The notes beneath the pieces are model-generated. The model worked only from the letters and a program-made list of their open reading frames with translations, ran no database searches and was not told the DNA's origin. Below, in pieces: positions 28,301 to 34,540 of a DNA stretch of 64,000 bases. Where the stretch lies: NCBI RefSeq assembly GCF_013149275.1, contig NZ_JABGNA010000008.1:1-64000 (forward strand), in the 5' to 3' direction. How positions within the stretch are numbered: position 1 is the first letter of the stretch; every line of letters begins with the position of its first letter. Position numbers and translations under genes: made by a program. Source of the stretch: Mucilaginibacter sp. SG564 (lineage in GTDB: Bacteria; Bacteroidota; Bacteroidia; Sphingobacteriales; Sphingobacteriaceae).

Positions 28301-30176
28301 CATTGAATTAGTTACCGCAGAAGAAAAAGAGCAGCTCATTCATCAGTTTAATTATCAAACCGGTGGCCCTAAAATTGAGGACGCCAGACATATGTATGAT
28401 CTGTTTGAGGAGATCGCTGCCCGTTATCCTGATAACGTAGCCGTTGAAGCAGGGGCTGATACCATCACTTACAAGATTTTGGGTGAACGCGTAATTCAGC
28501 TGGCGGATATTTTAATTAGTAAAGGCTGCGCCCCGGATAAAATAGTGGGACTATATACTGATCGCTCTGTTGATATGATAGCCGGCATTCTCGCTATCCT
28601 CCGGTCAGGAGCGGCCTATTTGCCTATTGACCCGGATTATCCGCAGGATCGAATTAAATACATGCTGGAAGACAGCGCTGCCGTTTTAGTGATCACTCAA
28701 AGCGAGCTAAGCCAAAATCTTCCATCCGCTGTTAATCAACTTTTCCTGGATGATTTACATGGATCGTCCGAAGCAGTAAAACGTGTCGACCGATCGCCTA
28801 GTGACGTTGCTTATGTGATATACACCTCCGGCTCAACCGGTAAACCCAAAGGGGTACAGATCGAACACCGGTCGTTATATAATTTCATTTTTTCTAACGC
28901 AGCAATATATAACAACGGGTTTAGCGGTAATGATATCTGTACTGCTTTCAGTTCCGTTTCATTTGATGCCAGTGTATTGGAAATATTTATTCCATTGGCC
29001 TTTGGCGCTAAGCTGGTTATCGTTCCCCGGAAAGATGTATATGATGTTCATACTTTGGCAGATATCCTGGTTGAAAAACAGGTTACCTTCAGCTTTGTTC
29101 CACCATCTTTGCTTCGCCCGCTTTACCAGGTTTTAAAAAACAAAGAGACATTGCACCTCAATAAATTAGATGTAGGCGCCGAATCTGTAAAGGATGATAT
29201 TTTGCGTGATTATGCCGGTCTGAAGAGGGATTTGCAAATCGTAAATAGCTATGGCCCTACCGAAGCTGCTATAGTTAGCGCCTGTTATCCATACACCTTA
29301 GCAAATATGCCAGGTGGTAACGTGCCGATTGGCAAACCTATTCATAATGTACGCCTTTATGTGGTAAATGAATACATGAAACTGCAGCCGGTGGGTGTGC
29401 CGGGAGAGCTTTGCATTGCAGGAGTAGGACTGGCTAGGGGCTATTTGAACAATTCCGAATTAACCAAAGAAAAATTTATTGACAACCCGTTTGAACCCGG
29501 ACAAAAACTATACAAAACCGGCGACCTAGTTAAATGGCTGCCCGACGGAAATATCGATTTCATCGGGAGAAAAGACCAACAGGTAAAGATCCGTGGCTTC
29601 CGGATAGAACTGGGTGAGATAGAAGCAAAGCTGATGGCTCATCCCGAAGTAAAGCAGGTACTGGTCATAGATAAAACAGACAACAGCGGAAACAAGTTTC
29701 TTTGTGCCTACATTGTCAGTACTCAACAATTACCATCGACAGAATACCGCACTTACCTGAGCAGGGAATTGCCAGTTTACATGATACCGGCTCACTTTAT
29801 TACGTTGGAACGCTTCCCATTAACCAAAAGCGAAAAAATTGATCGTAACGCACTTCCAATGCCTGATACAGAAACCAAATCGCTTAATCATGAATTGGTG
29901 GTGCCGGCCAATGCGGCCGAAAGAACGTTATTGGAGATCTGGAAAACCGTATTGGAACTTGATCGCATAAGCGTTATCGACAACTTTTTTGAACTCGGTG
30001 GCAACAGCCTGAAAGTGATCAATATGCTCAGATTGGTCAAAGATTCGATGGGGGAGGTCTTAAAAGTAAATGATCTGTTTGATAAACCCACCATCCGGGA
30101 GCAGGCTTCTGTCATGTTAAAAAATCATGTAAATAGTATAGATAACACCAAAAAAGCAAGAAGAGTAGAGTTTTAA
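16383..30176 (+). CDS. Four-module NRPS (C*-A1-T-C-C-A2-T-C-A3-T-C-A4-T)
   Basis: A 4597-residue peptide synthetase. Domains by residue: C1 1-440, A1 455-935, T1 945-1020 (Ser982), C2 1035-1475 (His1167), C3 1485-1905 (His1617), A2 1920-2405, T2 (Ser2460), C4 2517-2955 (His2641), A3 2960-3450, T3 (Ser3499), C5 3553-3995 (His3680), A4 4000-4490, T4 (Ser4542). There is no thioesterase, so the chain passes on. Specificity codes (GrsA numbering, read by eye): A1 DVLVIAGICK (unassigned, hydrophobic or aromatic), A2 DVGEIGSIDK (exact ornithine code), A3 DFWNIGMVHK (exact threonine code), A4 DALFDGSIVK (unassigned). Oddities: C1 has HQLIADA instead of HHxxxDG, so its catalytic His is lost; C2 and C3 stand in tandem with no A-T between them. 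No epimerisation domain is evident. It is followed 21 bases later by the extender-unit cassette. Confidence 0.95.
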   Translation: MFPIPSNQKIIWFDQKLFPDANSYNINIGVRIKGNIDTTLFERAINILIAQNDVLRSEFCEVEGILHVRIRAVGVAFNLNFQDFSGRENSEQFCMAWMIEKSYQPLSFAKNEFYSFVLLKKADNEYYWYLQIHQLIADAYSVGLMISKLASIYESLIRDERIAEITTASYTAYIQEEQDYFNSVKFEQDKKYWTAKFSAAPKAISVGIRDQKKDQVQSQNIRKQLSISRPYYKKLQHLTAQQGVTTFHFFLGLLYTYFARINQITDLVIGASLFDNPAFKNTLGCFYRTLPVRMDYGATTTFTELLSFIKNVLSETTAHQQFPAGEILNIVKAAGSDPSALFAISLSVEKQAKDILFNGYMTEIIDLQCNAKKMSLAVAVRENADDEHIYIDLDFNSIHWDGFYIEQFLEQFLFLLETLINNPEQAIGLVQIIPEQTKALLLRPGPVTKISPGTLTAQFEKAVKDYGNNLALEFEGEKLSYAELNKQSNALAHYLRNQFKVSSGQIIAFSIPKSNSAIITILGILKSGAAYLPIDPAYPEDRKLYMLEDSGASLLLAQSDTGILSFKGKTLFVDQQEYLTESKTDLLPLHGLTDPCYIIYTSGSTGKPKGVVVKHEGVVNIVLDYMRAFHIQPTERCLQFASLSFDVSVLDIFMTLFSGAALFPVSKDIIADFNSFATFIKENSIDVLVLPPSYLRNLNKACLSKVRVLITAGEAAIPREELQLRDDQEYYNGYGPTECSICVTLYKETDNTNINVPIGKPISNTLAFILDNNLQLLPYGVPGEIFFTGIGLARGYLNNPELTAEKFIPSPFEQGKLLYRTGDIGRWLADGNIEYSGRKDDQVKIRGHRIEPGEIEVALKLHAAVQNVAVVINESPENEKSLYAFIVTLSDVTADALHAFLKKSLPHYMIPDRLFIVPQIPLTINGKIDKKALLSNIASGSTKEFVKPATPSEVLVSAIWQELLAVEQISTTDDFFQLGGHSLKVGRFINRVYKQTGIKLVFKAVFQSPVLKDVARLIDAGQKTVLTEFVKVPQRDHYPLSPSQNGIWLTSQRSGHEILYNIPLAFIVKNKLDFNALQKAFDALINKHEALRTSFTEIGGLPYQNIQAEIKPQIEISHFNKDINNQVANLLASHLHTRFDLVNGPLFRVSLAYLSNEKSLVVFTLHHIIADGWTTQLLLDELTESYQLLIQGKPINNAQQFQYKDYAAWLQKMIDGPEGEKQKSYWQNKLKNTQPFSLARYAGNNTEGQKEGAIYTVNYSPEIKHGLKQIAEQSGSTLFIILQVLLKILLFKLTRQRDIIIGTAVSGRTKEETEKIAGLLINTLALYDQVEGHETFAAFLQQAKATALEGLENQLLPFDKVVELVQPETNALFDVMISVDDQKLQSSNDIFSTTDPILDLLNDVYNVTKFNIIFSFDTSEQGLELRILYDTSLFASSYIKLIGRYFDNLATQVTANTVSNIDHYALSFGNEPELFDHLDVSGAVFESTYPLTTSQRDIYLTSVLDPQGGGLRLLAYFEIPGYIDENDWKRAIERVTKREDSLRSALIIKDTEVFQGVKKEAEISFDFFDVSDQKIDDLNLLVKKYCDDNQDLNKPFFKHYLFKINEQHFITATSAHHIFTDGVSFKLLVEKIDAEYHLIKAEKAFEIQPIVPYREYVFNHLTKFDTHVTEQFWQQQLSNTQPLSYAGALAADDQIVSDVLYLSDDEMLQISNYCSNHKLRPPLFFKAIYALLVRYYCNADHDFCIRENLAGRSRRQSAMIGSLSHCFPLLIEHDIVKNTLSFPELCQYLKQQKNSANEFQHISLSLQNRIIGDEKLSFFYNYQYFSAPDTQSAISPLQQVYHLMDNQLELRIAEMPDTFELKLDYNERIFNGTNFLARIRHILTQIIHDDLPLNRIQFLIADELSELKAFGHHAGQKAEKNILELFEDQVRVHPDNTAIVFRNKTISYADLDARSDMVAAHLQKLGIVNEDIVAIMVERSAWMIIALLGVLKAGAAYLPIDHEYPQERIAYLLSDSKASVLLTHATWQERSDADTKVVIIEDIKADRLPEKRPVKPHQLAYVIYTSGTTGQPKGVMVEHQSLNNIARAWTQAYGLNTFKVSLLQMASFSFDVFTGDVIRALTNGGKLVICPSETRLEPASLYELIHEHQVNILESTPALIIPLMDYIDAHSKDISFLKLLILGSDICPIAHFRKLVERYAPAIRVINSYGVTEACIDSGFYEASADALPTSGNTPIGKPLENYTYRVCNSTQQMVPIGVPGELLIGGDGIARGYLGKEVLTAEKFITAPHDHQRIYKTGDVVRWLPDGNLEFAGRKDDQVKLRGYRIELQEIESIVLSQPGIKEAIVTIHGTENEKELIGWYISKTGNPITNLKGSIKQHLPEYMVPAHFILLDKLPLTPNGKIDKKALPDPLAYIDGDIQVTDTPETETEHLLLAIWQNILKRTHIGTKDSFFTLGGHSLKATNAVARIFKAFQVSLPLNIFFNNPTIQAQAAYIDRQQKETRELIKPVQGKSYYPLSSSQKRLYLLHQIEGSENSYNLPNAFWVQGDIDADRLEQCFIDLIARHEILRTAFTMRDGEPVQIVKDQVSFRIERTTPSGRDIDRIISSFVQTFDLSAPPLLRTHLYDFEDQRKLFLLDMHHIISDGVSANLLTGELIRLYNGEKPEIPHIQYKDFAVWQNQFLTSETIKEQEKYWLERFSDEVPVLNLETDFARPTLKSFRGRKKYRQLADAICADLEKMSNQWGYTVNQLLLTIFKVLLYKYSGNEDILVGTPVAGRTRAELDHTLGMFVNTLALRSSISGGKVFKDFLAEVKQTSIEALKNQDYPFELLIDKLDIKRDMSRNPLFDVMFSFFHEEQAELRLGDARFEPISNIDESSKFDLLLQATKTDKGIDLILEYSTDLFSDHTASQLLDHYEHLLREIMPNLNKTIGEINILTPAEEKQILTNLNNTAANYPADKCLHQLFEEQVSRFLQKTALVWNGQEISYSELHTEADCVAAAIRSALPSAKNPIIAVLLDRGPEIIVALLGILKAGGAYLPIDPDYPAERIQYMLDDSTAPVLITHSAINSVFNYNGTIIQIDRLESFGSYTGVTVMPDDLAYIIYTSGSTGKPKGVMIEHRNVVRLLFNDKNLFDFTEKDTWTLFHSYCFDFSVWEMYGALLFGGKLVIVPKIVAQSPKEFLRLLKDQRVTILNQTPGSFYNIIEEEMDQPESAIDIRYVIFGGEALKPGKLKPWNERYPNCRLINMYGITETTVHVTYKEITSREIARNTSNIGKPIPTLSLVILDRDAKLVPGGVAGELHVSGAGLARGYLNRPELTTERFIDHPYISGEKVYRTGDLAKMLPNGDFEYLGRIDHQVKIRGFRIELGEIENKLLLHQQVNDTLVIDKDDDTGTKYLCAYIVKSGPLMSIELRKHLATFLPDYMIPAFFVIMESFPLTGNGKIDRKRLPLPEGTDQSAAVYEAPVTAVEQKLAELWLKVLNVSRVGLNDHFFELGGQSLKAAQLVALIHKHFQVEVSIKNIFTTPYFRDLAALISDGTQSLYHTIEQAPVQLSYPASSSEKRLFILNQIDNSGVSYNVPGVYAIDGNIDIEKFRQAVLAITNRHEILRTCFVIENKEVVRKIKGDIHFDVALINGDDDALTTAINTFIEPFDLSKAPLIRASLLTTNSGQNFFMIDMHHIIADGVSVDNFIRELSAMYSGEALSPLNIQYKDFAVWQKNWLSSAGAGAQKAFWQSQFADEIQPVNMSADFNRPLTKSYAGDVFSFQIPEQLIADIKNICKANGATPFMVMLAAYNVLLSKYSSQEDIIVGTPVSGRSHADVQDLIGMFVNTLPLRNFPAGDKSFTDFVLEVKENVLKSLENQDYPFEQLLDDLEIKRDVSRNPLFDHLFTYRTDNIKELQVADLRLKNIPAPQHVAKMDLSLEIVEEEQGSLFAVIEYATTLFKPQTIKRLALHFNQVLEQIVINPHIKLKDIELVTAEEKEQLIHQFNYQTGGPKIEDARHMYDLFEEIAARYPDNVAVEAGADTITYKILGERVIQLADILISKGCAPDKIVGLYTDRSVDMIAGILAILRSGAAYLPIDPDYPQDRIKYMLEDSAAVLVITQSELSQNLPSAVNQLFLDDLHGSSEAVKRVDRSPSDVAYVIYTSGSTGKPKGVQIEHRSLYNFIFSNAAIYNNGFSGNDICTAFSSVSFDASVLEIFIPLAFGAKLVIVPRKDVYDVHTLADILVEKQVTFSFVPPSLLRPLYQVLKNKETLHLNKLDVGAESVKDDILRDYAGLKRDLQIVNSYGPTEAAIVSACYPYTLANMPGGNVPIGKPIHNVRLYVVNEYMKLQPVGVPGELCIAGVGLARGYLNNSELTKEKFIDNPFEPGQKLYKTGDLVKWLPDGNIDFIGRKDQQVKIRGFRIELGEIEAKLMAHPEVKQVLVIDKTDNSGNKFLCAYIVSTQQLPSTEYRTYLSRELPVYMIPAHFITLERFPLTKSEKIDRNALPMPDTETKSLNHELVVPANAAERTLLEIWKTVLELDRISVIDNFFELGGNSLKVINMLRLVKDSMGEVLKVNDLFDKPTIREQASVMLKNHVNSIDNTKKARRVEF

Positions 30177-30197
30177 CCCCTAAAAATAAAATCAATA

Positions 30198-31043
30198 ATG
30201 ATCATCAAAAACATCGCGATAATAGGTGCCGGCGTAATGGGACAGGGCGTATCCTATCAATTTGCAAAGTATAACTATAACATTACACTGATTGATATTG
30301 CCGACAGCGCCCTGGAAAATGCCAGAAAAAACATCCGGAATATTGAACGCCTTGACAAAATGTTGCACAAATCGACAAGCAATGTCAATGTATTGGATAA
30401 GATAACTTTTACATCAGATCTCTCTACCCTTTCCACAGCAGATTTCATTATTGAAAACATTACCGAAAATATAACGCTCAAAGAAACGCTGTACCAGAAA
30501 ATAAAGGCGCATATAGCCGATCATGCTTTGTTGGCTGTAAATACGTCGGCGGTGTCTATAACTCGGTTGGCCTCCTTTTTAAAGCATCCGCAAAATGTAA
30601 TGGGTATTCATTTTATGAATCCGGTGCATCTAAAGCCCACCGTTGAAGTGATTAAAGGATATCACACTACTTCTGAAACCATTGATGCCACGCAAGAGCT
30701 TTTACAAGCCGTTAATATGACCGGCGTTGTAGTAAATGATATGCCGGGATTTATTTCCAACCGGGTGCTGATGATCACCGTAAATGAAGCTGTTTTTGCC
30801 TTACAGGATGGCGTAGCGGGAGCGGCAGACATCGACAAGATATTCAGGGAATGCTTTGGTCATAAAATGGGACCGCTGGAAACAGCCGACCTGATCGGGC
30901 TGGATACTATTCTGTATACCCTTCATGTATTGTTAAGCAGTTATAACGATACCAAATTCCGACCGGCACCCCTACTTACCAAAATGGTCGATGCCGGCTT
31001 GCATGGCAGAAAAAGTGGCGAAGGCTTTTATAAATACAACTAA
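30198..31043 (+). CDS. 3-hydroxyacyl-CoA dehydrogenase family (FkbK/ZmaG-like)
   Basis: A 281-residue NAD-dependent dehydrogenase of the 3-hydroxybutyryl-CoA dehydrogenase family. The Rossmann motif is IGAGVMGQG, then GIHFMNPVHLKPTVEV with the catalytic His (HFMNP), and the C-terminal dimerisation domain NDMPGFISNRVLM ... GHKMGPLETADLIGLD. Length is normal. With the neighbouring free ACP, acyl-CoA dehydrogenase and FkbH-like protein it forms the set known from methoxymalonyl-ACP (FkbG-K) and hydroxymalonyl-ACP (zwittermicin ZmaD/E/G/N) pathways, where this enzyme oxidises the glyceryl-ACP alcohol. The substrate assignment here is by context. Confidence 0.88.
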   Translation: MIIKNIAIIGAGVMGQGVSYQFAKYNYNITLIDIADSALENARKNIRNIERLDKMLHKSTSNVNVLDKITFTSDLSTLSTADFIIENITENITLKETLYQKIKAHIADHALLAVNTSAVSITRLASFLKHPQNVMGIHFMNPVHLKPTVEVIKGYHTTSETIDATQELLQAVNMTGVVVNDMPGFISNRVLMITVNEAVFALQDGVAGAADIDKIFRECFGHKMGPLETADLIGLDTILYTLHVLLSSYNDTKFRPAPLLTKMVDAGLHGRKSGEGFYKYN

Positions 31044-31065
31044 ATACATCCAAAAAATCTAAAAA

Positions 31066-31320
31066 ATGACATCATCAACCCAAACAAACACCAAATCAAC
31101 GATCAGAAATTTTCTTCAAAAAAGAATAGGCTCCGAAGTAAGTTTTACCAACGAGGACGACATTTTTAAACTTGGCCTTGTCAACTCGCTGTTCGCTCTT
31201 GAACTGGTGGTGTTTCTGGAAAACACATTCAACATAACCGTTGAAAATGAAGACCTAAACCTGAACAACTTCAGCACATTGAATAACCTGGAACAGTTTA
31301 TTCAAAAAAAGAAAAACTAA
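31066..31320 (+). CDS. Free-standing acyl carrier protein (FkbJ/ZmaD-like)
   Basis: An 84-residue acidic protein with the pantetheine site in GLVNSLFALELV (Ser in NSL). The sequence is of the type used in glyceryl/hydroxymalonyl extender cassettes rather than a fatty-acid ACP (DSL). It would carry the glyceryl unit loaded by the FkbH-like protein while it is oxidised by the two dehydrogenases. It sits 22 bases after the hydroxyacyl dehydrogenase and 14 before the acyl-CoA dehydrogenase. Confidence 0.9.
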   Translation: MTSSTQTNTKSTIRNFLQKRIGSEVSFTNEDDIFKLGLVNSLFALELVVFLENTFNITVENEDLNLNNFSTLNNLEQFIQKKKN

Positions 31321-31334
31321 TAATATCCTGACTC

Positions 31335-32483
31335 ATGGATCTGGAACTAACCGCCATACAAAAAGAACTAAAAGCTGAATTTAAAGCCTTTGTGGATAAG
31401 GAATTGCTCCATCAGGCTAATGAATATGATAAGCAGGGTTTTATTCCCCAGGAGCTTATTCAAAAACTTGGCGCAAGCGGTTATCTCGGAGCTACCATCC
31501 CGGCGCAATTCGGTGGGCGGGGGATAGATCAGATCAGCTATGGCATTCTGAATGAAGAAATAGGCCGGGCCTGTTCATCAACACGGAGTTTAATAACCGT
31601 GCACTCCTCGCTCACCGCCGAAACCATACTTCGCTGGGGAACAAAAGCACAAAAAGAAAAATGGTTACCCTTGCTTGCCAACGGCACAAAACTGGCGGCT
31701 TTCGGCCTGTCAGAACCTGAAGCAGGCAGCGATGCGGCAAGCATCAAAACAGCATACCAGGAGCAAGGTTCGGGCTATGTATTGAACGGTCATAAAAAAT
31801 GGATCACCTTTTCGCAGATAGCAGATTTGTTTGTGATCATTGCACAAGGGATAAATGGCATAACCGCATTCGTAGTAGACCGTGATACGCCCGGCCTAAC
31901 CATAAAGCCCTTGGATGGAATTTTAGGAACCCGGGCTTCGATGTTAGGTGAAATATACTTAAAAAACTGCGAGGTGCCTGCCGAAAACATATTGGGCAAA
32001 ATTGGTTGGGGATTACAGCAAATAGTAAGTACCGCTTTGGATAACGGGCGGTATAGTGTGGCTTGCGGCTCATTAGGTATAGCCAGGGCTTGTCTCGAAG
32101 ACAGTATCCATTACACTAAAACACGAAGCCAGTTTGGTCACCTTTTGAAAGATCATCAACTCATTAAGCAAAAAATCACCAATATGATAATCGAAGTAAA
32201 AGCAGCCAGTCTTTTGTGCCGCAATGCCGGTTATCTGCGTGATAAAAAAAACCCCTATAGTATTATACAAACCAATGTAGCTAAATATCATGCATCACGA
32301 ATAGCCAATACTATTGCAGCAGACGCGGTACAGTTACATGGTGCCATAGGGTGTCATGACAGTCTTTCCATCCAGCGCTATTTCCGTGATGCCCGCATTA
32401 TGGAAATTATTGAAGGCTCAACAGAGATTCAACAGATACTCATTGCCGACCATGGCATAGCAAGTTTAAGCTCCATTTTATAA
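31335..32483 (+). CDS. Acyl-CoA dehydrogenase family (FkbI/ZmaE-like)
   Basis: A 382-residue FAD-dependent acyl-CoA dehydrogenase. Signatures: GLSEPEAGSDAASI in the middle domain, QFGHLLKDHQLI, VQLHGAIGC, and the C-terminal RIMEIIEGSTEIQQ, where the Glu of the EGSTEIQ region aligns with the usual base position. Full length. In extender-unit cassettes this enzyme carries out an oxidation on the free ACP-bound glyceryl chain, giving aminomalonyl-, hydroxymalonyl- or methoxymalonyl-type units depending on partners. No O-methyltransferase gene is present here, so hydroxymalonyl-ACP is the most likely product. Confidence 0.88.
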   Translation: MDLELTAIQKELKAEFKAFVDKELLHQANEYDKQGFIPQELIQKLGASGYLGATIPAQFGGRGIDQISYGILNEEIGRACSSTRSLITVHSSLTAETILRWGTKAQKEKWLPLLANGTKLAAFGLSEPEAGSDAASIKTAYQEQGSGYVLNGHKKWITFSQIADLFVIIAQGINGITAFVVDRDTPGLTIKPLDGILGTRASMLGEIYLKNCEVPAENILGKIGWGLQQIVSTALDNGRYSVACGSLGIARACLEDSIHYTKTRSQFGHLLKDHQLIKQKITNMIIEVKAASLLCRNAGYLRDKKNPYSIIQTNVAKYHASRIANTIAADAVQLHGAIGCHDSLSIQRYFRDARIMEIIEGSTEIQQILIADHGIASLSSIL

Positions 32484-32491
32484 TCAACAGC

Positions 32492-33460
32492 ATGACAGGC
32501 ATTCAATCTATCAAAACATATACACCCGGCACTCCGTTGCCCATCAATACCCTACAGGAAAAGGAATCACTGAGCGAGAGTGAGTTGGTCTATTTTAACA
32601 CCTGCGGCATAAATACTATTTATGATTCCGGGGATATTACCAGCTATGAATTAGCCAAAGGCGCCTGCGAAAAACTCTTACAGGAAACCGGAACAGAAGC
32701 CTCATCTATTGACCTGATCATTTATTTACAAAGCAGGATGCCCGAGCATTTTATCAGCTCAGAAGCAACCCGTTTACAATATGATATCAAAGCACATAAG
32801 GCACTTAGCTTTGCCATATCCAACCTGGGTTGCGCAGATAGCTCGATGGCCTTAAAACTTGCTAAAGATTTTTTGATTGCCAACCGTAAAGCCACAAATG
32901 TGCTGATCTGTTATGGCAATAAGTTATTTTCCAATTACCGTTTTCGTTACCCGGTTACCATTATGGGCGACGGTGGCGTAGCAGCATTGATTTCCAGAAC
33001 AGATGACCACCAGATCACAGACCTGCATATAGAGACAAACGGGCATTACTGGGACCTGTTTAAACTGGAATATCGTGGTAAAAGCTTTGATCAATATAAA
33101 GAAGAGTGCAGCGATATCAGAAAGTATGGCTTTGAACTGGCCATTGAAAGTAAAAATCGCTTCAAGGAGATCAACGATTCTATCTTAAAACGCAACGGAC
33201 TTTCGGTACAGGACATCAGCCATTTTATGTTACAGAATATCTCATCAAGAGCATATGAATATTATCAATCGGCCTTTGATATCCGGATTTCCCCGATATG
33301 CGCTATGAATCTTACCCAGTATGGGCACCTGGGAGCCGGGGATATTTTTCTGAACTATCAAACCGGTATGGAATCGGGAATATTTCAAAAAGGGGAAAAG
33401 ATATTGATCATGAACAACAGTCCGGTAGCCGCATGGAGCACTTTGTTAATGGAGGTTTAA
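32492..33460 (+). CDS. KAS III-like protein with altered catalytic residues
   Basis: A 322-residue thiolase-fold protein of the FabH/KAS III superfamily. The nucleophile Cys114 is kept (SNLGCADSS). The usual catalytic His (HQAN in FabH) is aligned with Gln248 (MLQNIS), and the usual Asn (GNTS) with His279 in YGHLGAGD. So it is not a normal condensing enzyme. Known relatives with altered residues transfer acyl groups (CerJ-type malonyl transfer) or join glyceryl-ACP to polyketides (tetronate pathways). Placed between the acyl-CoA dehydrogenase and FkbH genes, it may move the extender from the free ACP to the PKS, whose own AT is degenerate. The role is inference. Confidence 0.8.
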   Translation: MTGIQSIKTYTPGTPLPINTLQEKESLSESELVYFNTCGINTIYDSGDITSYELAKGACEKLLQETGTEASSIDLIIYLQSRMPEHFISSEATRLQYDIKAHKALSFAISNLGCADSSMALKLAKDFLIANRKATNVLICYGNKLFSNYRFRYPVTIMGDGGVAALISRTDDHQITDLHIETNGHYWDLFKLEYRGKSFDQYKEECSDIRKYGFELAIESKNRFKEINDSILKRNGLSVQDISHFMLQNISSRAYEYYQSAFDIRISPICAMNLTQYGHLGAGDIFLNYQTGMESGIFQKGEKILIMNNSPVAAWSTLLMEV

Positions 33461-33463
33461 AAT

Positions 33464-34540
33464 ATGGATGAAAAAACAATTATGAAAAGCGAAGTAGCCG
33501 AATTAAAAAAAACACCGAAAAAGAAGGTGATCAAATGCGTGGTATGGGATCTTGACCATACCATATGGCATGGCATTCTTTTGGAAGGCGACCGGCTTGA
33601 ATTGCGCCAGGGCATTGTTGATATCATTAAAACATTGGATAGCTGGGGCATCATCAATTCCATCGCCAGTAAAAACAACCCTGAGGATGCTATTCATATG
33701 CTGGAAAGCTTCGGTATCAGGGAGTACTTTTTGTATCCGCAAATTGGCTGGGGCTTAAAATCAAATGCGATCGGTAAAATAAAAGAAAAGCTGAACATCG
33801 GCATGGATGCCATTGCATTTATAGACGACCAGCCTTTTGAAAGAGATGAAGTATCCTTTGTTTATGATCAGGTTACCTGCCTTGACATTGATCAAATCGA
33901 TAACATTCCTGAGATGTTTAAACCTCGTTTTATCACTGAAGAATCGGCCTTGCGTCGTAAAATGTATCAGGATGATGATATCCGTAACCAGGAAGAGCAG
34001 GAGATTGGTAACAATCGGCAGTTTTTAGAATCCTTACAGCTTGATTTTCTGATCCAACCGGCATCAATAAACGACTTGCGGAGAGTGGAGGAGCTCACCC
34101 TGCGCACCAATCAGTTAAATGCCACGGGTTATGCCTATACCTATGACGAACTGGAGCAATTGATCAAGTCGGCAAATCATCATCTTTTTGTGGCCGAACT
34201 GACAGACAAATATGGCTCATACGGCAAAATAGGCGTAGCCATGGTAGCCTGTGAAAATGATATATGGACGTTGAAATTACTACTGATGTCGTGCAGGGTA
34301 ATGTCAAGGGGCGTAGGTGGTGTATTGTTAAACTACATCATGAACCTGGCTAAAGAAAACGAAAAAAAATTACACGCTGAGTTTTTACCAACCGACAGGA
34401 ACCGGCTGATGTACGTTACCTACAAGTTTGCAGGATTTGCAGAAGCGGGAAAGCTGGAGAATGGTGGTGTGCTGTTGGTGCATCCTTTAACTGATTTTAT
34501 CGCATACCCCGAGTATATAAAAGTTACCATAGGAAAATGA
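33464..34540 (+). CDS. FkbH-like glyceryl-ACP forming HAD protein
   Basis: A 358-residue two-domain protein. The N-terminal HAD phosphatase domain has VVWDLDHTIW (the two Asp nucleophile and acid residues), ASKNNP and FIDDQPFERDEV. The C-terminal half resembles a GNAT fold (LTLRTNQLNATG ... SCRVMSRGVGG). FkbH-type enzymes take 1,3-bisphosphoglycerate, remove phosphate and load glycerate on an ACP; this is the first step toward hydroxymalonyl-ACP, methoxymalonyl-ACP and some tetronates. A second in-frame ATG (MKSEVAEL, residue 7) is an alternative start. Its stop overlaps the start of the PKS gene (ATGA), so the two are translationally coupled. Confidence 0.93.
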   Translation: MDEKTIMKSEVAELKKTPKKKVIKCVVWDLDHTIWHGILLEGDRLELRQGIVDIIKTLDSWGIINSIASKNNPEDAIHMLESFGIREYFLYPQIGWGLKSNAIGKIKEKLNIGMDAIAFIDDQPFERDEVSFVYDQVTCLDIDQIDNIPEMFKPRFITEESALRRKMYQDDDIRNQEEQEIGNNRQFLESLQLDFLIQPASINDLRRVEELTLRTNQLNATGYAYTYDELEQLIKSANHHLFVAELTDKYGSYGKIGVAMVACENDIWTLKLLLMSCRVMSRGVGGVLLNYIMNLAKENEKKLHAEFLPTDRNRLMYVTYKFAGFAEAGKLENGGVLLVHPLTDFIAYPEYIKVTIGK

